Positions 46,775 to 58,239 of a stretch of 64,000 bases of DNA are shown here, one piece after another (the stretch's first letter is position 1; each line of letters starts with the position of its first letter). The notes below the pieces were generated by a model, which was given only the letters and a program-made list of their open reading frames with translations, made no database searches and was not told the DNA's origin. Source of the stretch: Homarus americanus (lineage: Eukaryota; Arthropoda; Malacostraca; Decapoda; Nephropidae); the NCBI RefSeq assembly GCF_018991925.1, contig NW_024724368.1, forward strand, positions 2,655,778 through 2,719,777, in the 5' to 3' direction. Made by a program: the position numbers and the translations under genes.

Positions 46775-47330
46775 TTTGTTCTTGTTGTGGTTCTTCCTCG
46801 TCCGCCACCAACTTCACCTGGGCATCATCACATCCGGGACCGCTGCCCGCCGCTCCCTACAACAAACTCCCTCTCCCTCCCTCCCTCTCTACCGCCTCTC
46901 CCTCTGCGTCAACTTCATCCTTCCCCACCTTCCACTCCCCACGTCAAAATCATGGACCGCCATCCCCATCCTCCGTCAATATCAGCCACCCTAAAGCTCC
47001 TAAACCTCTCCAGTCCATCACAACCCCACAACATCACCGCCACAACCCCACAGCATCACCAATACAAAGTCACTGGACCCCCCTCCCCCCCCACCAGTTC
47101 CATCTCCAGACGGGACCCCCCGCTGGGCTCGACACATACGCCGCCACGCCCCCCTGGAAATTCCGGTGTCACATGGAAGGCAGCGGCATCGGCGGCGGCG
47201 TGATGAGCGACTGCCTTACTCCGGAGACTCGACGGGCATTGTGTAGCGCTGCCTGTCCACTGCACCAGGAGCGAGGTACTGATCACCAGGACGCAGGTAT
47301 TAAGCACCAGTAATAAGAGCTGGGAGGTTG
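46775..47330. other. GC/CpG-richer segment, possible promoter
   Basis: Peak at 47090-47230 with GCGGCATCGGCGGCGGCGTG. A minus-strand frame begins with a hydrophobic stretch but has no ATG, and no domain is recognised. It could be a CpG-rich promoter or first exon. Confidence 0.3.
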
Positions 47331-47439
47331 TTTACACTAGGATTTTGGGTGCGACGGACACAGGGCGGTGTGTGTGTGTGTTCCCCTCCACTACACGGCC
47401 CGACTTAACACTGAGACTGAGACCATACCACACCGCCGC

Positions 47440-48056
47440 CCAGCACCCCACCTCTCTCTCTAGCCCCCAACCCCACCCACCTCCCTATCCCCCCACCACA
47501 CCCACCGCGCACTCTCACAACTAAACTCAACCCTTACAGCACACTCTCTCAATTATTTATCTCATTTTCTACAGCAATAACTCTTATATCTTCTCAAAAT
47601 GGTCTCTTATGTCTCTCACTTCTAGTTCAATGACCTTTTCTATATACACCCCTCACCACATTTCTCTCTCTCTCTGTCTCTCTCTCTGTCTCTCTCATAC
47701 CCTCTGTCTCTCTCTCCCTCTGTCTCTTCTCTCTGTCATACCCTTCCTCAACCCCTGTCTTCTTGTCTCTATACTCCTCTCACCTATCCTCTCTCTCTCT
47801 TGTCTCTTCTCTATACCCTCTCAACACCCACCCTTCTGTCTCTCTATACCTCTCACCTTCCCTCTTCTGACACACTTCCACTCATTAACTCCTGTTCACT
47901 TTCACACACACACTCTTACATCCTCACCACACTTCATCTCTCTCTCTCACACGCACACACCACACCCCCCTGTTCAGTCTCACACACACACACGCACGCA
48001 CACGCACCCCCTGTTCAGTCTCACACACACACACGCGCACGCACACGCACCTGGTC
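47440..48056. repeat. CT-rich region and CA-rich tracts
   Basis: CTCTCTCTGTCTCTCTC-type sequence at 47660-47840 and ACACACACGCACGCACACGC-type sequence at 47960-48050. Confidence 0.75.
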
Positions 48057-48119
48057 TCACTCTCCCAAATTCCCATCAACCAATAACCTCGACATCTCCC
48101 AAGAACAGGAGAACGTCTT

Positions 48120-48525
48120 AGTGAGAGGGAGAGAGAGTTGATGTGCGTGCGAGTGAGAGAATGTTTGTGCGAGTGAGTGACTGTGCGTGCGAGTGAGGGA
48201 ATGTGCCTTGTAGTGAGAGAATGTAAGTGCGAGTGAGGGAATGTTTGTGCGAGTGACTGACTGTGCATGCAAGTGAGTGACTGTATGTGCGAGTGAGTGA
48301 ATGTGCGTGCGAGTGAGTAACTGTGCGTGCGAATGAGAGAATGTACGTGCGAGTGACTGTGCGTGCGAGTGAGTGAGGGAATGTGCGTGTAGTGAGAGAA
48401 TGTACGTGCGAGTGAGGGAATGTTTGTGCGAGTGACTGACTGTGCGTGCGAGTGAGTGAGTGACTGTATGTGCGAGTGAGTGAATGTACGTCAAAGTGAG
48501 TGAACCTGTGTGCAAATGTGTGTTA
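48120..48525. repeat. About 20-bp minisatellite GTGCGTGCGAGTGAGTGAAT
   Basis: Units of GTGCGTGCGAGTGAGTGA with AATGT or CTGT spacers, about 18 copies. Confidence 0.9.
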
Positions 48526-48656
48526 AAACTGCAGTAATAGTTGCGGTGGCCTAGCTTGCTCGCATGCCACACGCAATCACGCACGCACGCAGATACACAC
48601 ACACACACACACACATACATACGACCTTAATTATCGCCTTCTCTAGAGCTACATAG

Positions 48657-48730
48657 GTGTAAGTCTGTCTGTCAGTCTGTCTGTAAGTCTGTCTGTCTGT
48701 AAGTCTGTCTGTCTGTCTGTCTGTCAGTCT
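48657..48730. repeat. GTCT tetranucleotide tract
   Basis: TCTG units with GTAA/GTCA interruptions. Confidence 0.9.
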
Positions 48731-48929
48731 AATTCATAGCCTCCTCCCCCCTCCCCTCCAAGCCAGTCCCCATGCTATAAACAATCAAGTATTAACCCCA
48801 TATTTCCTGACCACTCCTCTACCCCTCCCCTCCTCTCCCCTACCCCTCCCCTCCTCCCCCGGCTATTAGCAGGCACAGGTTGGTGGTAATTGCCCCTCGT
48901 CCGTCCAAGCTAACGACCTTAACTCTTGC

Positions 48930-49100
48930 CCATTATTCCTTCCTTCCTTCCCCCTTCCTGTTGTTGACTTCCTTCTTCCTGATGTTGACTTCCTTCTTCC
49001 TGTTGTTGACTTCCTCCTTCCTGTTGTTCACTTCCTTCTTCATGTTTTTTACTTCCTTCTTCCTGCTGTTCACTTCCCTCTTCCTGTTGTTCACCGTTTT
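48930..49100. repeat. 21-bp minisatellite CTTCCTTCTTCCTGTTGTTGA
   Basis: About 7 copies of TTCCTTCTTCCTGTTGTTGA. Confidence 0.85.
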
Positions 49101-49104
49101 CTAT

Positions 49105-49192
49105 AACCACGTACACACAAACAACATATTCACGTACACAAACAACATATTCACGTACACAAACATCATATTCACGTACACACAAACAACAG
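49105..49192. repeat. 20-bp repeat, about 4 copies
   Basis: TCACGTACACAAACAACATA units. Confidence 0.85.
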
Positions 49193-49249
49193 GTGAAGGA
49201 CAACACAAACACTACCAGTTGGTGGTGCTGTACTGGACGGCAGGTGAGT

Positions 49250-49690
49250 GTTGGCAGCGGACTCCCTCACTCCCCCCCCCCCTCCCCCTCCCAGCCAGCC
49301 AGCCAATTTCCCTCACCTCCCTCATCCCTATGACAACTCCCCTCTCTACCTGCCTGCTTGCTTCCCTTACTTCCTCTCCTCGGGATAACTTCCTTACCCC
49401 CCCCTTTCCTTACCCTCCCCTCCCGAACTCTCTCTCCATGACAACTATCCTCCCCTACCACCTCTTTCCGTGACATCTTACTCCCCTTCTCTCCCCAAGA
49501 CAAATCTCCTCACCAGAAGAAACAATTCCCCCTTCCCTTCCCTCCCTTGCCCGTTTCCCTCACCTCTCATTTCCCCCATGTCAACTTCCCCTTTCCTACC
49601 TGCTTCCCTCACCTCACCTCCCCTTCACCTACCTGTTTCCCTCACCTCGCCTCAGTCAATCCAATATTCAGGTAAACAATTTCCCCCTTT
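49250..49690. repeat. Polypyrimidine-rich region
   Basis: Long C/T-rich DNA (CTCCCCTTTCCTACC words) without a regular unit. Confidence 0.6.
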
Positions 49691-49867
49691 TTGCTTCCTC
49701 GACCACTGGCGTTAGTTGACAGCCACGTCTACAGACCTGACATATGTAGCCTTGTGTGGTGGCGGCACATGAGGCATATCTATATAACTGACTTAAGTAA
49801 TCTTGCGTGTTGGTCGTATATGGCAGCCACAAATATATACCTGACTAACGTAATCTTGAGTGAAACA

Positions 49868-50000
49868 ACCTAACGCTAACCTAACCCAACATAACCTAAC
49901 GCTAACCTAACCCAACATAACATAACCTAACGCTAACCTAACCCCAAGGCACTATTGGAGGTGTTTCATCATAAGGTAGGAGGCTTAAAGTTCAGGTGAT
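49868..50000. repeat. CCTAACGCTAAC core and decayed right arm
   Basis: AACCTAACGCTAACCTAACC-type core at 49868-49945, then GGTGTTTCATCATAAGGT and AAGTTCAGGTGAT, matching the right arm of the foldback family in degenerate form. Confidence 0.6.
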
Positions 50001-50194
50001 TCCCTTGGGGGTGAGATGCTATGGTGGTGGAGGAGGGGGTGAGGGGGTGAGAGCAGAGGGTCGGCATTAGCCCCCCTCTCTCCCCCCTCTCCCTTCTCCT
50101 CTCTCTCTCTCAGGCTACCACAACAATGGCGTGTGTTCCTAAGTGACGTCACCAGCCGCGAGTTGTTTATACACACTGTCCGACTCAAGATTAA

Positions 50195-51045
50195 ACCACT
50201 TGAGTACGATGACAACCTCTGAGTACGATGCCAACCTCTTGAGTACGATGCCAACCTCTTGAGTACGGTGTCAACATCTTGAGTACGATGCCGCCGACCT
50301 CTTGAGTACGATGACATCCTCTTGAGTACGGTGTCAACATCTTGAGTACGATGACAACCTCTTGAGTACGATGCCAACCTCTTGAGTACGATGACAACCC
50401 CTGAGTACGATGCCAACTCTGAGTACGATGACAACTTCTGAGTACGATGCCAACTCTGAAAACGATGACAACCTCTGAGTACGATGCCAACCTCTTGAGT
50501 ACGATGACAACCTTCTGAGTACGATGCCAACCCTGGAGTACGATGCCAACCGAGTACGATGCCAACCTCTGAGTACGATGACAACCTCTGAGTACGATGA
50601 CAACCCCTGAGTACGATGACAACCTCTGAGTACGATGCCAACCTCTGAGTACGATGACAACTCTGAGTACGATGTCAACCTCTTGGAGTACGATGTCAAC
50701 TCCTTGAAAGTACGATGACAACCTCTGAGTACGATGCCAACCTCTTGAGTACGATGCCAACCTCTTGAGTACGGTGTCAACATCTTGAGTACGATGCCGC
50801 CGACCTCTTGAGTACGATGACATCCTCTTGAGTACGGTGTCAACATCTTGAGTACGATGACAACCTCTTGAGTACGATGCCAACCTCTTGAGTACGATGA
50901 CAACTTCTTAAGTACGATGACAACTTCTTAGGTACGATGCCGCCCTCTTGAGTACGATGCCGCCCTCTTGAGTACGATGCCGTCATCCTCTTGAGTACGA
51001 TGCCAACCACTTGAGTACGATGCCAACCTCTTGAGTACGGTGCAA
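50195..51045. repeat. 20-bp minisatellite GAGTACGATG(A/C)CAACCTCTT, about 42 copies
   Basis: Tandem units starting GAGTACGATG. A block of about 194 bp (50205-50398) recurs unchanged at 50711-50904, offset 506 bp, so part of the array was copied as a unit. Periodic SSYSRGWHRTQ frames on the minus strand are artefacts. Confidence 0.95.
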
Positions 51046-51064
51046 TGATTTAACCCAGTAAAAC

Positions 51065-51285
51065 ATTTGGTTCACCTGAAGATTAGACACCTTTACGTAT
51101 TTCACTTAATTAGTAAACTCCCTAAGGATACCTGGGGAGGAGGTTAGGTTAGGCTAGGCTAGGTTAGGCTAGGCTAGGTTAGGTTGGGCCAGGTTAGGTT
51201 GGGCTAGGTTAGGTTAGGTTGGGTTAGCGTCAAAGTGTTTAAACATCAAATAAAATATCCTAGGGTGTCTAATCTTCAGGTAAAA
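51065..51285. repeat. Foldback family member with intact arms
   Basis: Left arm TTCACCTGAAGATTAGACAC at about 51072; core GGTTAGGTTAGGCTAGGCTA and relatives (51142-51226); right arm GGGTGTCTAATCTTCAGGTA ends at about 51282. The arms are inverted copies of each other. Confidence 0.75.
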
Positions 51286-51649
51286 TTATTTGCAAAACTG
51301 ATTTCTCTAGCCACATTAAACTAGCTGGGTTTATCACGGTCGACGCTTAACATATTAACATCATTTACAAATTTACAAGAAACGTTTACTTCTCGTTACG
51401 TCAGGCATTTACATTCTTCGCATGTTGGAAGTGATTCAATTCCCTTACACTATATGGTAAGTTGTATAAACACGCTAATGGGTTTGTTGTGTTTACAATT
51501 TGTATTTGTTCCGTCTATTGTTTATTTGTTTATGTTATTGTTTAGTTGTTTATTTTATCTTTATTATTATTACGTTTTTCTCTTCTCCTGTTCTTTCCTT
51601 TTCTATCCATGATCTACTGTATATCGCCTACATCCCATCCTCGCCCACT

Positions 51650-51840
51650 ATCTATCCCAGCTCCACGATCCATTCCCGCCCACGACCCATCCCCGCCCAC
51701 GACCCATCCCCGCCCACGTCCATCATCCACGCCCACGACCCATCCACTACCCATCCACGCCGACCCATCCAGCTCCACGATCCATTCCCGCCCACGACCC
51801 ATCCCCGCCCACGACCCATCCCCGCCCACGTTCTATCCCC
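51650..51840. repeat. 18-bp-like C-rich minisatellite
   Basis: Units CCCGCCCACGACCCATCC with variants such as CATCCACGCC and CAGCTCCACGATCCATT. Confidence 0.85.
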
Positions 51841-51902
51841 GCTCAAAATGTACCCCTGTGACATACAACACCACCCACTCCCTAACTAACTAGACGCTCT
51901 CG

Positions 51903-51943
51903 TGTGTGTGTGTGTGTGTGTGTGTGCGTGTGTGTGTGTGTTG
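51903..51943. repeat. GT dinucleotide tract
   Basis: GT repeats with one GC change. Confidence 0.9.
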
Positions 51944-52125
51944 ACAGTGGCTTGGCATCGTGGGTTCGTCAATATCCTCCTCCTCCTCCTCTCGGCAGTG
52001 GTATCTTTCAAGGGGGAGAATTCAATGTTGACACGATATTGCTTTCCTCGGGAGGTTCAAAGACACACACACTCACAGTAAACCTCTGTAAATATATGCA
52101 ACTGCGAACGCATATTACACACACA

Positions 52126-52127
<2 letters not shown>

Positions 52128-52163
<36 letters not shown>
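52128..52163. repeat. GA dinucleotide tract
   Basis: Uninterrupted GA repeats. Confidence 0.95.
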
Positions 52164-52167
<4 letters not shown>

Positions 52168-52251
52168 ACCCTAACCTAACCTCATAAATCCCCGTGGTTA
52201 AAATACCAGCCTCTAGCACTCTATGACACACCATCATCAAAGTACACAGCA

Positions 52252-52271
52252 GATATATATATATATATATA
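52252..52271. repeat. AT dinucleotide tract
   Basis: About 10 TA units. Confidence 0.85.
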
Positions 52272-52716
52272 AGACCTTGCGTATCCATCCTGAGACGCCA
52301 TGACATATAACTTCCGTCAACCCAGAGACAGACAACATCTTTTCCCCCCCTCAACCCCCGTCCCTCCTCCTCCTCTTCTTCCTCGACGACTCTACCTGTA
52401 TCTCACTTCCCTCTCAACCCTCCTCTTCCACTCCGACCCTACCTGTACCTCCCTCCTCCTCTACGACTTGCTTAAGGTCACTTGAGGAGAGATTACAGGT
52501 AAAATAAATCGTCTTTTGGGTCTCTTAAGTGTGTACACGAAGTATTATTTGTGTGTCTTAGGAATAAATAAAAAAACCCATTAGGTTCTTGTTTATCTTA
52601 AAGCTTGTGATGTGGTTCCTTAAAGTTCCTCATTATTGTACCTTATTGGACATTGTTCCGGGATTAAATGGGGGTGTTCTGAGGTGTCATTACATTGGTA
52701 CTTCTCTTAGTTTACT
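52272..52716. other. Unassigned spacer
   Basis: No gene recognised; C/T-rich near 52340-52460. Confidence 0.3.

Positions 52717-52749
<33 letters not shown>
52717..52749. repeat. AC dinucleotide tract
   Basis: Uninterrupted AC repeats. Confidence 0.9.
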
Positions 52750-52753
<4 letters not shown>

Positions 52754-53149
52754 GACAGACACACGTACACAGCCGGACACCATCACCAGCGCCATCCGGG
52801 ACCTATACCTAACCTCACACTCCTGCCAGACACCACACCACACCACACCACACCACGGAACAACATAGTGGTCAAAATATATTAGAGAGACGTGACCAGA
52901 TTATTGTACTGGAGTCGAAGAGAATTCACCTATAACAGTAAAGGGAAGTGCACAACCTTGCCAATGATATAGCTGCTCTCTCTTTCTCTCTCTCTCTCTG
53001 CCCCCCCCTCGTCTCTCACTCTCTCTCTCACTCTCTTTATTTTCTAAGGCCCCTACAAATAAAGTTGGCGAGGAAAGTGAACACCGGAACTTAAGAACCG
53101 TCGACTTCATCTCTCACCAAGACTCGACATACTATTGGAACCTGGGAGC

Positions 53150-53850
53150 TTTTAATGCCGTTTATCTTAAGAGTTTGTGAAAAAGATCTAGGTGTATTTG
53201 TTAGCAACGACTTGAAACCTAGAAAACAATGTATTAGCGTTCGCAACAAGGCAAACAGGATTCTTGGGTTCATATCTAGGTCTGTGAGTAACAGAACTGC
53301 TGACGTTATCTTGAAATTTTACCTAGCATTAGTGAGGCCACACATGGATTATGCGGTTCAGTTCTGGTGTCCTTATTATAGAATGGAGATAGATTCTTTG
53401 GAGAGAGTACAAAGAATGACAAAAATGATCCATAATATTAGAAACCTTCCATATGAAGAAAGACTGAAAAGCTTAGGCTTACATTCATTAGAGAGGCGTA
53501 GAGTTAGGGGAGATATGATAGAGGTGTACAAGTGGGTAAGTGGGATTAACAAGGGTAAAATGGAATATGTTCTGAAGCTCAGTAATAACGAAATAACTAG
53601 AACAAATGGCTTTAAATTAGATAAATTCCGATTCAGAAAGGATATAGGCAAGCACTGGTTTGGTAATAGAGTTGTGGATATGTGGAATAGGCTACCGAGT
53701 GCTATAGTAGGATCGGGGACGCTAGGGAGCTTCAAGACGAAGTTGGATAGGCACATGGAAGTGCTGGGATGGGTGTGAAAGGGATCTGCCCTGTATGGGC
53801 CAGTCGGCCTCCTGCAGTATCCCACTTTCTTATGTTCTTATGTTCTAATC
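53150..53850 (+). mobile_element. 5'-truncated CR1-like LINE, 3' end
   Basis: Contains the C-terminal part of a reverse transcriptase and a 3' end CTTATGTTCTTATGTTC, a short TTATGTTC tandem as in the CR1 group, which ends in short repeats and not poly(A). It is 5'-truncated, as usual for LINE copies. The tail includes CCTGCAGTATCCCACTTTCT. Confidence 0.85.
53155..53778 (+). pseudogene. LINE reverse transcriptase C-terminus (about 207 codons)
   Basis: No stop occurs within 207 codons. Diagnostic words of CR1-type reverse transcriptase after the catalytic core: EKDLGVFVSNDLK, KANRILGFISR, LALVRPHMDYAVQFW, LERVQRMTKMI, YEERLKSLGLHSLERRRVRG, NRVVDMWNRLPSAIV and FKTKLDRHMEVLG. The finger/palm part with the YADD-type motif is absent (5' truncation). 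The open frame suggests a fairly young copy. It cannot act alone. Confidence 0.85.
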
Positions 53851-54454
53851 TAAGTCACGTACGTAGGGTGAACTTGAGCTACAGCTTGCCACCCATAGTT
53901 GAGGATTAATTTTATCTAATTTATACACTGAAGTTACCAAAACACATCTCGATATATTTTTGTTTTTAGACTTCGATTTTTTGTTTTTAGACCTCGATAT
54001 GTTTTTGTTTTTAGACAATTAATCAGATATTACTCAGTTCTTCAGCCGGTTCGCCCCAGTGTTGTCAATCCACCATTCACAACTTAGTAACGAAAAAAAA
54101 AGACAGACGACAAGAACAACAACAGTGTCTTTGTAACAACCACATAAAAAAAAATCAAACAAATTCCTCTAAGCGACGTTGCAACAGGAGGAGGGTAAAC
54201 TCTCTACACTCACATGACTTCTTCACCTCTCACACTAAAAGTTATTCTGACTGACAAGAGAAAGGACAAGGTCAACACACACACACACACACACACACAG
54301 AGGAACAGGTTTACCTTGACCACGGTCTTGGCTACATTTACCCCAAGGTCAAGGTAGTGTGCAAGGTCAAGGGCGCTACTCAAGAGTCCCAGGAAAGTAA
54401 TTGTCTGTACCTGTTGTTTGAGTTCAAGCATCACGAGAGGATTACCTAAGATTA
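53851..54454. other. Unassigned spacer
   Basis: Two near-copies of TTTTTGTTTTTAGAC at 53960-54018 and an AC tract at 54275-54299. No gene recognised. Confidence 0.35.
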
Positions 54455-54580
54455 ACCACCATAACCTACCCTAACCTAAAGCTAACTTAACCTAACCTAA
54501 AGCTAACTTAACCTAACCTAAAGCTAACTTAACCTAATCGCCCTAGGTAGCGTTAGGAGTGTCTAATCATCGGGTGAAAG
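54455..54580. repeat. CCTAAAGCTAACTTAA core and right arm of foldback family
   Basis: Three AACCTAACCTAAAGCTAACT-type units followed by GGTAGCGTTAGGAGTGTCTA and ATCATCGGGTGAAAGAAGC, matching the right arm. Confidence 0.7.
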
Positions 54581-54639
54581 AAGCTAAAGTAATCATTGTC
54601 CCTGGTGTTCGCTGTTGCTCAAGTGACGGCCATACACGG

Positions 54640-55115
54640 GTTGATATTTGTGGTCGACAGGTGCTCAGGTGTGGTGGTGGTCGACAGGTGTTTAGGTGTG
54701 GTGGTGGTCGACAGGTGCTCAGGTGTGGTGGTAGTCGACAGGTGTTCAGGTGTGGTGGTGGTCGGCAGGTGTTCATGCGGGTGCTGGTGGTGGTGGTCGA
54801 CGGGTGCTCAGATGTGGTGGTGGTCGACAGGTGTTCCGGGTGTAGTGGTGGTGGTGGTCGACAGGTGTTCAGTGGTGGTAGTCGACGGTGTTCGGGTGTG
54901 GTGGTGGTCGACAGGTGTTCAGGTGTGGTGGTCGACGGTGCTCAGCAGATATGCAAGTGGTCGACAGGTGTTCAGGTGGTGGTGGTCGACAGGTGTTCAG
55001 GTGTGGTGGTGGTGGTCGACAGGTGTTCAGTGGTGGAGGTCGACAGGTGTTCAGGTGTGGTGGTGGTGGTCGACAGGTGTGGTGGTGAGTGGTCGACAGG
55101 TGTGGTGGCAGACGG
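54640..55115. repeat. About 27-bp minisatellite GTGGTGGTCGACAGGTGTTCAGG
   Basis: Irregular units of GTGGTCGACAGGTGTTCAGG, each holding a SalI-type GTCGAC palindrome. Periodic CGGGRQVFR frames are artefacts. Confidence 0.9.
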
Positions 55116-55249
55116 GACTTGTCGATAAGTCAATCATGATAGTGAAGGCTCGAGTATTGACGACCGCAGGTGGTGTTATGCCTCGTGTGCTCGACTACCA
55201 CTACCTCAAGTACCACCTAAGTTTCAGGACGTGAAGATACCGATAACTG

Positions 55250-55410
55250 ATACCTAACCTAACCTAACCTTAAGCTAACCTATATCTATCCTTAACCTAA
55301 CCTAACTCTAACCTTAACCTAACCTAACCTAACCTAACCTAACCTTAAGCTAACCTAACCTAACCTTAACCTAACCTAAATCTAACCTTGACCCAACCTA
55401 ACCAAACACC
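55250..55410. repeat. AACCT/CCTAA telomere-motif tract
   Basis: CTAACCTAACCTAACCTAAC with TTAAGCTAACC variants. Confidence 0.85.
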
Positions 55411-55613
55411 CATCATACACAATTTCCTTACGCCACTAAATTCAACACAATGCAACACTTAATACCATAAACAAGACAGTATTGACACATAGGGTGCAGC
55501 AACATGGTAAGGAGTGCTGCAGTGTTCCAGTCGATATAATTATTGACCTGTATTTGACCTTTATAAACACCAGTGCATCATAGACTATAATGACAGGTAT
55601 ATAATATTGTTGT

Positions 55614-55975
55614 GTGATGATAACCTGATGATTAGACACATCAGCTTATTTCACCTGATGATTAGACACCCCAGCTTATTTTACCTAAAGATTAGACACC
55701 CCAGCTTATTTTACCTAAAGATTAGGCACCCCAGCTTATTTTACCTAAAGATTAGGCACCCCAGCTTATTTTACCTGAAGATTAGGCACCCTGGTTTATT
55801 TCATGTGATGATTAGACACCCTAACGCTATGTAGACCTAACTCCATCACCTGGTAGCGTGAGGGTGCTTAATCTTCAGGTGAAATAAGCTGGGGTGTCTA
55901 ATCATCAGATAAAAATAAGCTGGGGATGTCTAATCATCAGGTAAAAATAAGCTGGGGTGTATAATCATCAGGTGA
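55614..55975. repeat. Foldback family member with both arms amplified
   Basis: Five to six 30-bp left-arm units (TTACCTAAAGATTAGACACC plus CCAGCTTATT) face three right-arm units (CTGGGGTGTCTAATCATCAG plus GTAAAAATAAG) across a short centre with CCTAACGCTA and TAGCGTGAGGG. The arms are inverted relative to each other. Confidence 0.85.
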
Positions 55976-56269
55976 ACCGTGTGAGGGCGTTACAAATACC
56001 TGAACCATTAACTTGTGTTGCGGTTGGCCTAATTCTTGAAGACGTCTCGTTAGTGTTTGAGAGTGAACAGATGACTCTAGAACGTAAATAATTTTGGTCG
56101 GGGGGGGGTGAGTGGTGATAGTGGTGGTGGTGGTAGTGAGTGAGTGGTAGTATTAGAGTTATGGTGGTGAGTAATTAGTGTCTCAGGGTGATGGTGCACC
56201 GCCTGTGATCGTGTGTGTTGCACTTGCCCATACTGACGCACTGCTGCAGCTACACACACGCACGCATCC

Positions 56270-56460
56270 CGTCACTGCATCTCCCCCCCCTCACCCAGGA
56301 TAATGTCGCCTCCCACACACACACATTTGCTACACAACCACACACTCCTTGTCCCTCATCCTGCCCTCCCCTCATCACTGCCCCTCCCCCCTCCTTTTCA
56401 CCCCTCCCTCCCTCATCACTACCCCTCCCCTCCCCCCAAACATTACTGGCTGGGGAGACA
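56270..56460. repeat. C-rich region
   Basis: CCCCTCCCTCCTTTTCACCC-type sequence without a regular unit. Confidence 0.5.
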
Positions 56461-56627
56461 CAGGCACCTGGCCCTCGCCTCACCTGCGGACATAGCTCAG
56501 GTGTGTATCATAAACTGCTCTCATGCACCAATTCATATGTGACATCACCGCAGTAATAACTCCTCATACTTGGCTTACAGACAGTGAAAAATAAACTGAG
56601 GTATGTGAGGACGAGGAGGAGGATGGT

Positions 56628-56629
56628 GG

Positions 56630-56694
<65 letters not shown>

Positions 56695-56712
56695 GTGATA
56701 ATAATAATAATA
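56628..56712. repeat. GAT trinucleotide tract passing into AATA
   Basis: About 22 GAT units (56628-56694) and then ATA units. The poly-Met frame is an artefact. Confidence 0.95.
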
Positions 56713-58239
56713 ACGTCCTCGTCACGCCGGCCACCTCAGTGTTACACCACCAATCGATTTATATGTTATTTTATTTTACACTATGAACACAGATGCATTA
56801 TTTATGCTATTCTCAAGGTGGAACCACACCAGCGCACCAGTGTTGGCAGCACTGTCGTTAACATGTAGGATAAAGGTGCCAACATTGTTGGAAAAAGGGA
56901 AAATAATCACGTGGTACACGCCAGTCACGTAAACTGACGTATCTGCCTTGACAATGTTCCCAACACTAATGTTGCAAACATTTTCGTGGAATTTTCACAG
57001 CATTATTGAAAACACAGTTGTCAACAATGTTTCGTTCGTGTGGATCCACCAGTACACGTAATCATACCGGTACTAAATGTTCACAGTTTCTTCATTTTTA
57101 TTCTAATTGCGATTTCTGAATAATGTAATAATATATAAACTTGTTTACGCCACGTTGTGAGTTACTGGGGACACACTGACAGGCGGGTAAAAATAGTGTA
57201 CTAGAGGCTGTGTATTAATACCTGAGCCAGACACTGTCACGTAGAGGCAGTAAAGTGTCTTTATTATGAGTCAGGTGGAGAGATTTACCCGCTTATGACT
57301 CCCTACCTTTATTACCTATGTCTCCTAACTGTTACTTCCTCACGTCTCGGTCATATGGCAGTTGACACACACACAAGAGGTCGGCGTGTCTCCTTGGCCT
57401 CACATACCTGACCCCAGCTGACCATGGTAGCGTGACGGAGGTTCCTAACACACGGCGGAGGATAAGAGGAATGTGACCGCAATAAATGATATAAGTAAAG
57501 CCCTGTTTATTATTACCATCGTTAACTACACACTCCCTCACCACCATCACGCAACACCCCTCACTATCACCACCACCACACAAGCCCCCTCACTATCACC
57601 ATCACACAAGACCCTTCACTACCACCACAAAAGACCCTCACAACACAAAACAATATCTCACTCCTCACCTCCACCACACACAAGACTCTTCACAGCACAG
57701 GGGCACTACTTAAACCCCTATCAGCACATTATTCCTGTTACTCATACACCCCCCACACACACACAGACAAACAGACACACACACGTTTAATACCCTCTTG
57801 TAATCGCCATAATAAACAACTGGACCTCTCTTCACCCCCGTCTCCATCCCCACTTTGATAAACACCCAAATACCTCCCTCACCACCCTCTTACCCCCTCC
57901 TTACTAAGCTCGGAAGGTTACTAACGAGACACCGAAGGAAGTCTGTAGGCCACACCGCTCACCCACCCCACCCACAACCCGCCCACTCAAACCACTATTT
58001 ATCCGTCCGTCATTCCTTAGTATACTGCTCTTCACCCCTCACGCTGCTGCCCCTCACTCCGCCGCCCCTCACCCTGCTGCCCCACACTCCTCCGCCCGTC
58101 ATCCTCACTCCACCGCCCCTCACCCCCATTCCATCGTCTCTTACCTCACTCCACAGCCCCTCATCCCACGACAGTTCACTCCAACCGGGACATCAATCAA
58201 TGGGCGGACCACGTAAGCGAATTTCACTTTAAGACTAGT
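56713..58239. other. Unassigned spacer with C-rich patches
   Basis: CACCATCAC-type words at 57537-57640 and C-rich words at 57860-58190. No gene recognised on either strand. Confidence 0.35.

Noticed and set aside
47056..47307. Signal-peptide-like minus-strand frame in the CpG-rich segment
   Set aside because: Starts right after a stop without an ATG and shows no domain after the hydrophobic run.
49193..49243. 51-base segment between AG and GTGAGT as an exon
   Set aside because: The donor is good, but the acceptor is preceded by an AC-rich repeat with no pyrimidine tract, and no frame is favoured.
50191..50903. 230-residue frame with RGWHRTQ repeats
   Set aside because: The 20-bp array read in shifting frames; several frames on the same strand are equally open.
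54559..55234. Gly/Val/Cys-rich frames of 189 and 212 residues
   Set aside because: Two frames of the same strand are open because of the GTGGTGGTCGACAGG satellite.
56584..56868. Frame with a long Met run
   Set aside because: Translation of a GAT trinucleotide tract.
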